Of a stretch of 64,000 bases of DNA, positions 43,296 to 51,909 are shown one piece after another (the first letter of the stretch is position 1; each line of letters starts with the position of its first letter). This stretch comes from JALYNX01 sp963724825. GTDB lineage: Bacteria > Actinomycetota > Acidimicrobiia > Spongiisociales > ZC4RG35. Where the stretch lies: positions 1-64,000 of the forward strand of contig CAVRWT010000001.1 in NCBI GenBank assembly GCA_963724825.1, in the 5' to 3' direction. A model generated the notes under the pieces. It did no database searches and was not told the origin of the DNA. It saw nothing but the letters and a program-made list of their open reading frames with translations. A program made the translations under genes and the position numbers.

Positions 43296-44384
43296 CTAAC
43301 CCTGTCGGTAGATCCGGACCCCGTCCTCGTCCACCATCATCAGCCACGGATCCGAGGTCTTCGGAGTCACACCGAGGTGCGCCGGGCTTCCCGGATCCGC
43401 AGGGCTGAAGGGATCCCGGATCGGCTCGACATCACCGACCTCTCCCTGCGAGGAGATACTCAGATAACCGCCGATGCCCAGGGTTTCATCCGATTCGGGC
43501 GCGCCGTAGAGCAGGAGGAAGATGGTTCCGTCGACTCCGGTCTCCACCTCGATCCCGGCGTGGGCGATCACCGAAGGGTCCTCGGAGAAGCGGAGCTGCA
43601 GGGTCCGTGTCATCGGGATCACCGCGTCTGGAAGTTCGATCACAACCTCGTCGCTCTGTACCACTATCGAGAACCGCGTTCCCGCCCTGCTCATCAGCCA
43701 ATTGACACGGTTCCCCGGGGGTTGATCGGGGTCCAGTTGGTAGGGAGCGGAGTCTTCGAAGCTGAGTCCGTACAAATAGGTCCCGTCCGTGGTGGCCCAG
43801 GGGATCGCCCCGTCGAAGGTGCTGCTGCCCACGGACCCGTCGACGATCCGGAGCAGGGCGGCCGAGTCGAGCCCACGAAGGCCACCTACGGCAATCGACC
43901 CGTCGTCGAGGGCCTGGGGCATCTGATACTGGAAGTATTGGCCGTCGACTAGGACATCCTCGGGAAACGGGACTTGCTCCAGGTATTGCCCGGACGAGTC
44001 GAAGACGGCGGCCCGTTGCTTGGCGGCGTCCATGATCCAGAAATTCCCATCAGGGGTTTGGGTTCCGAACTCGGGACCCAACATCAAACCTTCCCCGCCG
44101 GGTGCGGTCCCGATTTGGTCCTCGGCCTCGCCGTAGGGAAGAAGCATCTCAGCCCAGTTGTCACCGAGCTCGGTGAAAGGTGCCAACAAGACCTCCACGG
44201 TCTCCTGTGCAAGGACGGGGACCGTCGTGGTGGTCGTGATTGGGGCGGCCGTGGTGGTTGTCGCGGGTGCGATGGTGGTACCGGCGGTCACCACCGTCGT
44301 CGTGGTCGCACTAGTGGCCGGTGTGCAGGCGGCAACCAGTAACGAGAGAGCGAGAATTCTGAGGGACTGCCGGGCCGCTGGCAC
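43296..44384 (-). CDS. Lipoprotein with Thr-rich linker and propeller-like exterior domain
   Basis: The 362-residue product starts at GTG 44384, with a TACCCT box six bases upstream. A signal ends in LLVAAC, followed by a long Thr/Ala linker (about residues 22-55). The main domain has repeats of the type GNFWIMDAAKQRAAVFDSSGQYL that resemble NHL/beta-propeller blades. It is expected on the outer face of the membrane. No specific ligand. Divergent from the endonuclease IV/LigD-polymerase gene with a compact 110-base shared promoter region. Confidence 0.75.
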   Translation of the reverse strand: MPAARQSLRILALSLLVAACTPATSATTTTVVTAGTTIAPATTTTAAPITTTTTVPVLAQETVEVLLAPFTELGDNWAEMLLPYGEAEDQIGTAPGGEGLMLGPEFGTQTPDGNFWIMDAAKQRAAVFDSSGQYLEQVPFPEDVLVDGQYFQYQMPQALDDGSIAVGGLRGLDSAALLRIVDGSVGSSTFDGAIPWATTDGTYLYGLSFEDSAPYQLDPDQPPGNRVNWLMSRAGTRFSIVVQSDEVVIELPDAVIPMTRTLQLRFSEDPSVIAHAGIEVETGVDGTIFLLLYGAPESDETLGIGGYLSISSQGEVGDVEPIRDPFSPADPGSPAHLGVTPKTSDPWLMMVDEDGVRIYRQG

Positions 44385-44390
44385 TCGGCC

Positions 44391-44396
44391 AGGGTA
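44391..44396 (-). promoter_or_regulatory. -10 box TACCCT of a leaderless transcript
   Basis: Six bases upstream of the GTG at 44384 of the lipoprotein gene. Confidence 0.55.
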
Positions 44397-44481
44397 ACTC
44401 CCGGGGCTGTTCGTCTACTGAGGCGTTTAGCTCGCGACCTCCGGGATGGCGTAGACGTCTGACCGTCGGTTAGGCCAGACG

Positions 44482-44487
44482 TACCCT
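44482..44487 (+). promoter_or_regulatory. -10 box TACCCT of a leaderless transcript
   Basis: Seven bases upstream of the GTG at 44495 of the endonuclease IV/LigD-polymerase gene. Confidence 0.6.
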
Positions 44488-44494
44488 TCGAGCC

Positions 44495-46315
44495 GTGACC
44501 CTGTTCCGCTTCGGCATTTCGACCCTGCCGCCTGACGGCGACGACGCCGGCTTTCTGGATGAGCTCGTCGCCAAGGGCCATCGCTCACTGGAACTCCCCT
44601 TCGTAACCGGGTTTCCCTGGAAGGAGAAGCGCTGCCGCACCTTTGGGGAGTTGGCCGCCGCTCGCGATGTTCGGCTTTCGATCCATGCCCCCTACTTCGC
44701 GGTGCTGACCGTCCAGGAGGAGGACAAGGGAGCACAGTGCCTGGCCGCGCTCGAGCACACGATGAAGCTCGGTCGATGGATGGGCGCTCCCGTCATCGTC
44801 GCCCATCTCGGGAACACTCACGGCGAAGAGCCTGCGACCCTGATGGATCGGGTTCGAGAGCGACTGACCACGGTGGGGCCCAAGGTGGCGGCGATGGGGG
44901 TCGGCCTCGGTCTGGAGACCGCGGGCAGCGAGCGTTCCTTCGGCTCGCTCGGGGACATCGCCCAACTGGCGGGGGAATTCAACTTCGTCCGCCCTGTGAT
45001 CGACTGGGCTCATGTCCATGCCATCACCGGGGGCGGCCTCACCTCCAAAGAGGCTTTCCTCTCCGTGTTCGGCTTTCTGAAAGAGTCGTTCCCGGGCTGG
45101 ATGATCCAGCCGCTCCATGCCCAATTCACCGACAACGAGTTCGGCAAGGCAGGCGAGATACGACACATTCCCTACGGGACCGGTTCGCTCCGGGTGACCC
45201 CATTGCTCGAGGCGGCTATGGAGGCCGGGGTCTCGATGAATCTCATCTCCGAAGCAAGGGAGAGCGAGAGCCACGAGGCGATCTGGGCCGAGGCGAAGGC
45301 GGTGCTCGAAACAGCGGCTCCGGCGGCCGCGGGGCGATCGATCAGTGTCTCCGGAATCTCCTTTCCCGACCCCATTCCGGTCAGCGTCGAAGGTCAGCAC
45401 TTCCACCCACAGGGCCTGGATCGCCCGGTTCGCCTCTCCAACATCGACAAGCCGTTCTTCCCGGCAGACGGCTACACCAAGGGTGACCTGATCCAGTACT
45501 ACGCGTCGGTGGCCCCGATCCTCCTCCCGCATCTGGCGGGGCGACCGATCTCGATGAGCAGATACCCCGATGGCATCGAGAGCCCTTCCTTCTACGAGAA
45601 GCGGGCACCCGGACACCAACCGGAGTGGATGAGGACGGTCCCGGTGCCTTCGGACTCCCAAGGCGGGATCATCGAGTTCCTGCTCGCCGATTCGCGCGAG
45701 GCCCTGATGTGGTTCGCCAACATGGGCTGTGTCGAGGTTCACCCCTTCCACTCCAGATTCGACCGGCTCGACACGCCTGACTACGCGATTTTCGATTTCG
45801 ATCCTTCGGAAGGGTCCGACTGGGACCAGGTGGTGGCGGCGGCCCGGCTCCTGGAGGTCGCTCTCGGGCAACTGGGGTTGGTTGGATATCCCAAATTGTC
45901 CGGATCCCGAGGCCTCCATGTCTATGTGCCTCTGGAGCCGGACCACAGCTACACCCGGGTGAGGCGGTTCGTGGGGGAGGTCGGCGCCTATCTGGCTGCG
46001 GCCAATCCCGGCGACGTGACGATGGAATGGGACAAGCCCAAGCGAAAGGGAAAGGTTTTCGTCGACCACAACCGGAATGCCTTCGGACAGACCGTGGCCT
46101 CTGCCTACTCGGTGCGACCCCGCGCCGGAGCGCCCGTATCGGCCCCGCTTACCTGGGACGAGGTTGGAACGCTGCGCAACGGTGAGATCACCATTGCCAA
46201 CCTGTGGGACCGTCTCCAGAGGTTCGGGGACCTGTTCTCCCCGGTGATTTCGGGGGGCCAGACCCTGGACGCCGCCGAGAACGCGCTGGGGATCGGGTCA
46301 ACGGAGGACGGTTGA
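44495..46315 (+). CDS. Endonuclease IV-like domain fused to LigD-type polymerase domain
   Basis: The 606-residue protein joins two DNA-repair modules. Residues 1-275 form a TIM barrel like endonuclease IV: His in SIHAPYF, His in VAHLGNTHG, Glu in GLETAGS, Asp and His in VIDWAHVHA, His in QPLHAQF, His in EIRHIPYG and Glu in LISEARE keep eight of the nine zinc ligands, while the Asp before RH is Ile. From about residue 305 follows a LigD-type primase-polymerase: SNIDKPFFPADGYTKGDLI, the metal DxD in FDFDPSEG, SGSRGLHVYVP and the third Asp in KVFVDHNRN. No nuclease or ligase domain and no Ku gene are near. It suggests AP-site cutting plus gap filling in one chain. GTG 44495 follows TACCCT by seven bases. 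Confidence 0.85.
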   Translation: MTLFRFGISTLPPDGDDAGFLDELVAKGHRSLELPFVTGFPWKEKRCRTFGELAAARDVRLSIHAPYFAVLTVQEEDKGAQCLAALEHTMKLGRWMGAPVIVAHLGNTHGEEPATLMDRVRERLTTVGPKVAAMGVGLGLETAGSERSFGSLGDIAQLAGEFNFVRPVIDWAHVHAITGGGLTSKEAFLSVFGFLKESFPGWMIQPLHAQFTDNEFGKAGEIRHIPYGTGSLRVTPLLEAAMEAGVSMNLISEARESESHEAIWAEAKAVLETAAPAAAGRSISVSGISFPDPIPVSVEGQHFHPQGLDRPVRLSNIDKPFFPADGYTKGDLIQYYASVAPILLPHLAGRPISMSRYPDGIESPSFYEKRAPGHQPEWMRTVPVPSDSQGGIIEFLLADSREALMWFANMGCVEVHPFHSRFDRLDTPDYAIFDFDPSEGSDWDQVVAAARLLEVALGQLGLVGYPKLSGSRGLHVYVPLEPDHSYTRVRRFVGEVGAYLAAANPGDVTMEWDKPKRKGKVFVDHNRNAFGQTVASAYSVRPRAGAPVSAPLTWDEVGTLRNGEITIANLWDRLQRFGDLFSPVISGGQTLDAAENALGIGSTEDG

Positions 46316-46345
46316 CCCGTTTCCGTGGGCGGTTGACGCGTTTCC
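46294..46345 (+). repeat. Hairpin over a stop codon with tandem 15-base repeats
   Basis: CGGGTCAAC (46294-46302) pairs with GTTGACCCG (46311-46319) across the TGA at 46313-46315. Two repeats, GGTTGACCCGTTTCC (46310-46324) and GGTTGACGCGTTTCC (46331-46345), are spaced 21 bases apart, two helical turns. Candidate transcription stop or protein binding site at the end of the endonuclease/polymerase gene. Confidence 0.5.
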
Positions 46346-46358
46346 TGTGGGGGAACCC

Positions 46359-46408
46359 GTTTCCTAATGCAGGACGCGTCGTATGCGGCGCACTGTGCAT
46401 TAGGAAAC
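46359..46408. repeat. Perfect 13-base inverted repeat
   Basis: GTTTCCTAATGCA at 46359-46371 is repeated in inverted form at 46396-46408, separated by 24 bases. It lies in the promoter region of the HisA-like gene, just upstream of its -10 box at 46429-46434, so a dimeric regulator site or a hairpin is possible. Confidence 0.6.
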
Positions 46409-46428
46409 CACCGTACACCTTCGATCGC

Positions 46429-46434
46429 TAGCTT
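46429..46434 (+). promoter_or_regulatory. -10 box TAGCTT of a leaderless transcript
   Basis: Six bases upstream of the ATG at 46441 of the HisA-like/VOC gene. Confidence 0.6.
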
Positions 46435-46440
46435 GCCGGG

Positions 46441-47517
46441 ATGGATCTGTACGCCCGCATCAACATTTTGGGCGGATTGTCGGTGCGATTGCCTCGCGGG
46501 CGGCTCGACGACGCCATTGCCCTGGACAACGATCCGATCGGGCGCGCCAAGAGCTGGGTGGAGCAGGGGGCCGAGATCCTTCACATCGTCGACCTCGATG
46601 CCGCCGCCTACGGCGACTACCGCAACCGGGATCTGATCGACCGGCTGATTCGCGAGGTGACCGTTCCGGTGCAAGTGGCCGGTGGGGTCCGATCAGAGGG
46701 CGAGGCCGCCCGCCTGATCGAGAACGGTGCCTGGCGCATCGTCATGGGGACGGCCGCAATCGAGAACCAGAACATGGTCTGGGACCTGTGCCGGGACAAT
46801 CCGGGGAAGATCGCGGTATCAGTAGACGTGCACAAGGACGAAGAGGTCGTCACCAAGGGCTGGACTCAGAACAGCGGCCGCTACCTGGAAGAGGTCCTGA
46901 TCGAGATGTCATCGGCGGGCGTGGTTTCGTTCCTCGTGTCGGAGGCCGGTCGCGACGCTCTCGAAGACCCGCCCAACTTCCAGATCATGGCCGAAGCTCT
47001 CGCAACCGTCGAGCAGCCGGTGATCGCGGCCGGCGGGGTTCGTGACCTGGAAGACCTACGGACCCTGGTTCGGCTTCAGGCTGCGGGCAGGCATCTCGAC
47101 GGAGTCGTGGTGGGGCGCGAAGTGACGGTCGGGCGGTTCACTCTCGAGGAGGCGAAGTCGGTTATCGCCGGTGTTGGCCCGCTACGGGCGCCGGGAGGAA
47201 TCGAGGCAACCCGGGTCCGGGTTGGAGTGGCCTCACTTTCGGACTCGCTCTCGTTCTACGAGGATCAGCTCGGGTTTGCCCACCAGCGAACTCAGGCCGG
47301 GGTGGCGGGTGCGATTCTCGAGCCATCCCGCGGCCAGCACATCGAATTGGTGGAGGGTGCGGACATCGAGCCCGGGTTACTCACCTTCGTGGTCGAGGAT
47401 CTGGCGCGATGGGGCGATCATTTGGAGAGCGTCGGCCTCGAGCTGAGGGCAACCGATGACTACATCGAGCTTGCAGACCCTGACGGGCGCACGATTCGGT
47501 TCGAACGGGCTCCCTAG
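46441..47517 (+). CDS. HisA-like TIM barrel fused to a VOC domain, catalytic Asp changed
   Basis: Residues 1-240 align with phosphoribosyl-isomerase HisA/PriA: LGGLSVRLPRGR, HIVDLDAAAYGD, VPVQVAGGVRSEGEAARLIENG, VVGREVTVGRFTLEEA. The N-terminal catalytic Asp of HisA (AIDL in the family) is Asn here (RINI), while the second catalytic Asp (SVDVHKDE) is kept. The remaining 110 residues form a VOC domain (VRVGVASLSDSLSFYEDQLGF, HIELVEG, IELADPDGRTIRFE). No other his genes are near. It is unlikely to be the histidine enzyme; a new isomerase or sugar-phosphate-binding role is possible. TAGCTT lies six bases before the ATG. Confidence 0.8.
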   Translation: MDLYARINILGGLSVRLPRGRLDDAIALDNDPIGRAKSWVEQGAEILHIVDLDAAAYGDYRNRDLIDRLIREVTVPVQVAGGVRSEGEAARLIENGAWRIVMGTAAIENQNMVWDLCRDNPGKIAVSVDVHKDEEVVTKGWTQNSGRYLEEVLIEMSSAGVVSFLVSEAGRDALEDPPNFQIMAEALATVEQPVIAAGGVRDLEDLRTLVRLQAAGRHLDGVVVGREVTVGRFTLEEAKSVIAGVGPLRAPGGIEATRVRVGVASLSDSLSFYEDQLGFAHQRTQAGVAGAILEPSRGQHIELVEGADIEPGLLTFVVEDLARWGDHLESVGLELRATDDYIELADPDGRTIRFERAP

Positions 47518-47523
47518 CCAGGC

Positions 47524-49083
47524 TCAGGACTTGATGCGGGTTCTCGACTGCTCGCGCAGATACTGACGCAGGTACCAGGGCCCGCCGCCGCCGGCCCCTG
47601 ACGTCCCCGAGCCCTTCCAGCCCCCGAAAGACTGGATGTCGGGCCAGGCACCGGTTGTTGCTCCGGCCTCACGATTGACGTAAGTCACGCCGGCCTCGAT
47701 TCCCTGGAACCAGCGCTCGATCTCGTCTTCATCGCCGGAGAAGAGCCCGGCGGTGAGCCCGAATTCGGTGTCGTTCGATCGCTCCAGGCCTTCGGCGAGC
47801 GAATCGACGGGCCCGACGGCGAGGAAGGGCATGAACAGCTCTTCCTTCCAGATCCACGAGTCGTAGGGCGCGGTGGCCACCGTTGGTTGGACGAAGTTCC
47901 CTCGGTCCAGGCCTTCGCCTTCGATGACCTCGCCACCTGCCAGCACCTCACCGCCTGACGACTCGGCCTCGGCCACGGCGCGCTGGAACTTCTCCACCAC
48001 GCTCTTGTCGATCACCGGTCCCATGTAGATCTCACGCTGCAATGGGTTGCCGACCGCCAGCTTCTCGGTCTTCTCGACCAGCTTCTCGACGAAGTCGTCG
48101 TAGACGGCCCGTTCCACGTAGACCCTCGAGGCTGCTGAGCATTTCTGGCCGCTGAGGCCGAATGCGCTTCGCACGACGCCGGTGGCGGCCTTGTCGAGAT
48201 CAGCAGTGTGGGTGACCAGCACCGGGTTCTTCCCCCCCATCTCGCAGATCACGGGCTTGGGACGGTTCTCGTTGACGGTTCGGTAGAGATGCATTCCGAC
48301 CGGATAGGAGCCGGTGAAGGTGAGCCCGTCGACGTCGGGGTGATGCGCCAGGTAGTCGCCGGCTTTGGAGTCGCCGGTGAGCACGTGGAGGGCGCCTGGG
48401 GGAAGGCCCGCTTCCTCCATCACCGAATAGAACTCGATGGCCATCAACGCGCCCTGCCGCGACGGCTTGACCACGACGGTGTTCCCGGTGATCAATGCGC
48501 CGATCGAGGGGCCGGCGGCGAGGGCCATCGGGAAGTTGAAAGGTGAGATCACCACCCATACCCCCCACGGGCGGAGTACCGAGGTGTTGGTCTCCTGGGG
48601 GCTCAGCGAGCTGAGGGGTGTCACGAAGCCGTCGTGCTCGGTCATCTGACGGGCGTAGTAGCGGAAGAACTCCACCGTCTCTGCGATGTCGCCCAGGGCT
48701 TCGAGCCGGTTCTTCCCCACCTCGTAGGCCATGTCGGCGGCCATCTCGAAGGCTCGCCCCTCCATGATGTCTGCCGCTCTCAGCATCAGGTCCCGTCGCT
48801 TCTCCCAGCCCCAGGCCTCCCATTCGGGGGCGAAGGCCTTGGCGGCGGCAATCGCATCGTCCACGTCCTGATTGGTGGCGAGGGAGTAACGCCCGATCAG
48901 CACCTGAGAGTCGATTGGCGAGTACTCGTCGGCGGTGACCTCGGTGGTTCGCCTTTCCCCGTTGATGAAAAGGGGATGGATGGCCCCGAGCCGACCAGGC
49001 GCAGTGCCCACTGCCTCGTCGAAGGAGGTGTTCAACTCCTCGTTGTCGGCGGACATCGTTGCGTAAGTGATCTTCAGTGCCAT
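47524..49083 (-). CDS. L-glutamate gamma-semialdehyde (P5C) dehydrogenase
   Basis: The 519-residue aldehyde dehydrogenase has VVISPFNFPMALAAGPSIGAL, the catalytic Cys in LSGQKCSAASRVYVE, the general-base Glu in CEMGGKNPVLV, and an N-terminal FINGERRTTEVTADEYSPID, closest to RocA-type 1-pyrroline-5-carboxylate dehydrogenases of proline degradation. No PutA-type proline dehydrogenase domain is present. GGAGG precedes ATG 49083. Other aldehyde substrates remain possible. Confidence 0.88.
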   Translation of the reverse strand: MALKITYATMSADNEELNTSFDEAVGTAPGRLGAIHPLFINGERRTTEVTADEYSPIDSQVLIGRYSLATNQDVDDAIAAAKAFAPEWEAWGWEKRRDLMLRAADIMEGRAFEMAADMAYEVGKNRLEALGDIAETVEFFRYYARQMTEHDGFVTPLSSLSPQETNTSVLRPWGVWVVISPFNFPMALAAGPSIGALITGNTVVVKPSRQGALMAIEFYSVMEEAGLPPGALHVLTGDSKAGDYLAHHPDVDGLTFTGSYPVGMHLYRTVNENRPKPVICEMGGKNPVLVTHTADLDKAATGVVRSAFGLSGQKCSAASRVYVERAVYDDFVEKLVEKTEKLAVGNPLQREIYMGPVIDKSVVEKFQRAVAEAESSGGEVLAGGEVIEGEGLDRGNFVQPTVATAPYDSWIWKEELFMPFLAVGPVDSLAEGLERSNDTEFGLTAGLFSGDEDEIERWFQGIEAGVTYVNREAGATTGAWPDIQSFGGWKGSGTSGAGGGGPWYLRQYLREQSRTRIKS

Positions 49084-49156
49084 CGCGGCCTCCGTCTCTG
49101 AACTGCGCCGAGGCGACGATATCAACTGTCTGGAGAGAGCAGCCAGTCGCTCGGAG

Positions 49157-50227
49157 ATGGGTCTAGCGGCCACTGCCCCGCTGCCGGCCGAATGCCGAAG
49201 TTCCCCCGTGGTCACCGTAAGCACCGGCGCCTTGCGCGCCGCCCAGACCGACGTGATACGCGTGCATCGTCGCGTGGTCCGGGTAGGCGCAGCTGCGGCG
49301 TGGTTCAGCGCTGCTGCGCTTCTCCTCGCCGGGGTCGCCACTGGCAACGATGGCTTCTTCATCCAGGCGGTTGGCCCGATGGTGGCAGCCGGTTTCATGA
49401 CAGGCCAGATCCTCTTGGGACGCGAGGACGGGGCCGTGGCTCTCCTGATCTCTGCGATCGTGGTGGTGGTGGGCCAGGCGCTGGTCGGGAGCGATCAGAC
49501 CCTGATCCCGGCCGCGGTCGCCCTCGTCGCCATCAGCTCGATTGCGATGGTCTTCGTGGTCCACAGCCAGGTTTCGGTCGGCATTGGGGTCGGCCTGCTT
49601 CTGGTGATCACTCCCCAATTCTGGATGGGAAGCTCGGGTGAGGCATTGGGCCTGGGCTTGGTCCTCGGCATGAGTTTCGCCACCACGGCAGTCGTAATCG
49701 CAACCGTGCTCAATGCCGCCACCGCACACACCGAGCGCTTTCGAATCCTGTTCGAGCAGTCTCCGACCGCGGTGCTCGAGGAGGATTGGTCTGAGGCGGC
49801 CGCCTTCGTTCGGTCCGAGTACGCAGGAAGGCCCGAGCGAATCCGCCAGTTCTTGATCGCCTACCCCGATGTGGTGCGAAAGGCGGTCGGGCGGGTCCGA
49901 GTTGTTCGGGTGAACCAGTCGGCAGTTGATCTGCTCGAGGCCAAGGGGCCGGAGGACCTTCTCGGGATTCGGCCTTCGTCAGTGGTCAACACTGCCAACC
50001 TGGAGTCATACGTGAGCGCCCTCGTCGCCCTCTATCAGGGCCGGGAGCACTTCGAGCACGAGTTCTTGACTCGGACCTTTCAACGGATGCCAGTCAAGCT
50101 CCACGCCCGCTGCCTCGATCACACCCGGGGGGTAAATCCTGTCTCGGTGATGGTCGCCATCACCGATGTCTCCAATCGTCGGGCCCTCGGCGAAGCGACG
50201 GTGGGCACCTCGCTCGACGGCCGCTGA
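49157..50227 (+). CDS. Multi-pass membrane protein with a PAS-like C-terminal domain
   Basis: Five to six hydrophobic segments (for example AALLISAIVVVVGQAL and VGIGVGLLLVITPQF) are followed by ERFRILFEQSPTAVLEEDWS and a PAS-like beta region ending VSVMVAITDVSNRRA. No kinase, cyclase or GGDEF output domain follows, so this may be a sensor that works through partners or a truncated histidine kinase. The start (ATG 49157 or GTG 49209) is uncertain. Confidence 0.65.
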   Translation: MGLAATAPLPAECRSSPVVTVSTGALRAAQTDVIRVHRRVVRVGAAAAWFSAAALLLAGVATGNDGFFIQAVGPMVAAGFMTGQILLGREDGAVALLISAIVVVVGQALVGSDQTLIPAAVALVAISSIAMVFVVHSQVSVGIGVGLLLVITPQFWMGSSGEALGLGLVLGMSFATTAVVIATVLNAATAHTERFRILFEQSPTAVLEEDWSEAAAFVRSEYAGRPERIRQFLIAYPDVVRKAVGRVRVVRVNQSAVDLLEAKGPEDLLGIRPSSVVNTANLESYVSALVALYQGREHFEHEFLTRTFQRMPVKLHARCLDHTRGVNPVSVMVAITDVSNRRALGEATVGTSLDGR

Positions 50228-50290
50228 GAGCGTCCGGCAGGCATCGTCGGGGTAACAAACGCCATATCGGCCACTAGTGTCTCCCGCCGG

Positions 50291-50953
50291 ATGTCAGGGT
50301 CTGTGTCCCTCGTCTATTGGCCACTCCTCTTGGTGGCGGCCTACCTGTTGGGGTCGATTCCATTCGCCCAGGTGCTGGCGCGGATCAACGGAGTCGACCT
50401 TCGTGAGGTGGGCTCCGGGAATATCGGCGCGGGCAATCTCACCAAGACCGTCGGGAAGGGTTGGGGTCTGGCTGCCGGGCTCCTCGATGGCTTCAAGGGC
50501 CTCATCCCGGTCCTGATTGCCAAAGAGATGGGTCTGGGCCCTGGGGCTGCAGGCTTGGCCGGCCTGGCCGCGGTCATCGGGCACAACTGGTCGATATTCA
50601 TCAGAGGGCGTTCGGGGCGCGGCCTCGCCACGTCGGTTGGCGTCATCATTGGCCTCGACCCGGTCCTCCTCGTTTGGACCACGGGTTGGGCAGTTGCCGG
50701 CTGGAAGATCGGTGGCGGAGTCGGAGGGTTCCTCGGGTGGGGCCTGCTCCCGATCGTCGCCATCGCCATGGGGCGGCCGCCGACTGAGTATCTCTTCCTT
50801 CTCTTGCTCTCGGGTGTGCTCATGGGTCGACGGATCCAGGGCAACCCCGACAGCGAGCGCGGGGTGCGGCCTTCGCTGCGGAGGGCCATCTTCGACTCCG
50901 ACCCGGGCGACCATGACTTCCCACACACGGTTGACGAACCGCTGACCCCGTGA
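50291..50953 (+). CDS. plsY: Glycerol-3-phosphate acyltransferase PlsY
   Basis: The 220-residue membrane protein shows the three PlsY loops: YLLGSIPFAQVLAR, VGSGNIGAGNLTKTVGKGWG, and VIGHNWSIFIRGRSGRGLATS. It transfers an acyl group from acyl phosphate to glycerol-3-phosphate, the first step of phospholipid synthesis. The C-terminal 30 residues are a polar extension beyond the usual end. It overlaps the following membrane protein by a GTGA junction. Confidence 0.9.
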   Translation: MSGSVSLVYWPLLLVAAYLLGSIPFAQVLARINGVDLREVGSGNIGAGNLTKTVGKGWGLAAGLLDGFKGLIPVLIAKEMGLGPGAAGLAGLAAVIGHNWSIFIRGRSGRGLATSVGVIIGLDPVLLVWTTGWAVAGWKIGGGVGGFLGWGLLPIVAIAMGRPPTEYLFLLLLSGVLMGRRIQGNPDSERGVRPSLRRAIFDSDPGDHDFPHTVDEPLTP

Positions 50954-51888
50954 GTCCGAAGCGGGTCGCCATCATCGCCGGGATCTCGGCGGTTGTTTAC
51001 ATCGGCGTTGCCGTTTTCGTCTTCAACAACTTCGAGCTGCCGCCGATGAGCACGTTCGCCTGGGCCATGGTTTCGGCGGCGGCGGTGGCCCAGATCAGCG
51101 CCAAATGGTTCTTCGGCCTGCTCTTCAAGGAATCCGTCGAGGAGGCGGGCGGGTCGCTCCGTGCTTTCAGTGCCTTCAAGGGAGCGCTGGTCGGAGCCGG
51201 GGTCGCACGGCTGATACCCGCAGGTGGGGCAATAACTCCAGTTGCCATGGCCTGGACGGTACGCGACGAAGAGAAGGGCACCACCGGTGCCGCGATCCGG
51301 ACAGTTCTCCTGAACTACGCCGCGCTTCTGGTCCTGACCGGGGTTGGCCTCCTGATCGCCCGTCCCAAGGAGAGCGCTCAGATCCTTTCCGTCAGCCTTG
51401 TGGTGCTGGCGCCGTTCGTGCTCGTTGCAGGCCTGTTGCTGATGTTCGGGTCGGGGAAGCTGGGATCACTCAAGCGATTCTTTCCCCAGGCGATTCGAAA
51501 GCGCCTCGACGCGTCGATGATCGACCACCTCCCCGACCTCGAGTCCCAGGTCTACATCTGGGCAAGGATCATCCTCGAGGCAGCAGCTCTGGGACTGGTC
51601 ATGCACGCCTTCGGGATCGACGTCGGCGTCTTCCAGGTGGCCGCCGCGTTCGGCATCTCCTCACTTGCCGGCGGGCTCCCCGGTACCCCGGGCGGCCTGG
51701 TGGTCACGGAGGGCAGCCTGGTATTCATGCTTACCGCCTACGGCTTTCCTGCCTCCACCACATTGGCGCCGGTGTTGGTGTTCAGGATCGTGTCCTACTG
51801 GCTACCGGCCGCGCTCAGCCTTCTTGCAGGAGGCTCGATCTTCCTCCAATCCCCCGAGGCCAAAGAGGCCGCCGCCGAAGCAACCTGA
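50950..51888 (+). CDS. LPG-synthase-type transmembrane (flippase-like) protein
   Basis: The 312-residue protein has eight or more helices and the GGLPGTPGGLVVTEGSLVFML motif in parts (GLPGTPGG, VVTEGS), with a final FRIVSYWLPAALS. These are marks of the lysylphosphatidylglycerol synthase transmembrane region/UPF0104 family, which flips or transfers lipid-linked groups. The catalytic aminoacyltransferase domain is absent. GTG 50950 overlaps the plsY stop, so both are probably co-translated and linked to membrane lipid handling. Confidence 0.82.
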   Translation: MSPKRVAIIAGISAVVYIGVAVFVFNNFELPPMSTFAWAMVSAAAVAQISAKWFFGLLFKESVEEAGGSLRAFSAFKGALVGAGVARLIPAGGAITPVAMAWTVRDEEKGTTGAAIRTVLLNYAALLVLTGVGLLIARPKESAQILSVSLVVLAPFVLVAGLLLMFGSGKLGSLKRFFPQAIRKRLDASMIDHLPDLESQVYIWARIILEAAALGLVMHAFGIDVGVFQVAAAFGISSLAGGLPGTPGGLVVTEGSLVFMLTAYGFPASTTLAPVLVFRIVSYWLPAALSLLAGGSIFLQSPEAKEAAAEAT

Positions 51889-51897
51889 GCAACTGGT

Positions 51898-51903
51898 TAG
51901 CCT
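51898..51903 (+). promoter_or_regulatory. -10 box TAGCCT of a leaderless transcript
   Basis: Six bases upstream of the bcp ATG at 51910. Confidence 0.6.
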
Positions 51904-51909
51904 CGCGCC

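Noticed and set aside
44585..46069. 494-codon open frame on the minus strand
   Set aside because: Antisense of the endonuclease IV/LigD-polymerase fusion; its composition is an artefact of high GC in the codon third position.
46310..46345. Two 15-base repeats considered as a CRISPR remnant
   Set aside because: Only two copies, too short, spacing of 21 bases, and no cas genes in the window.
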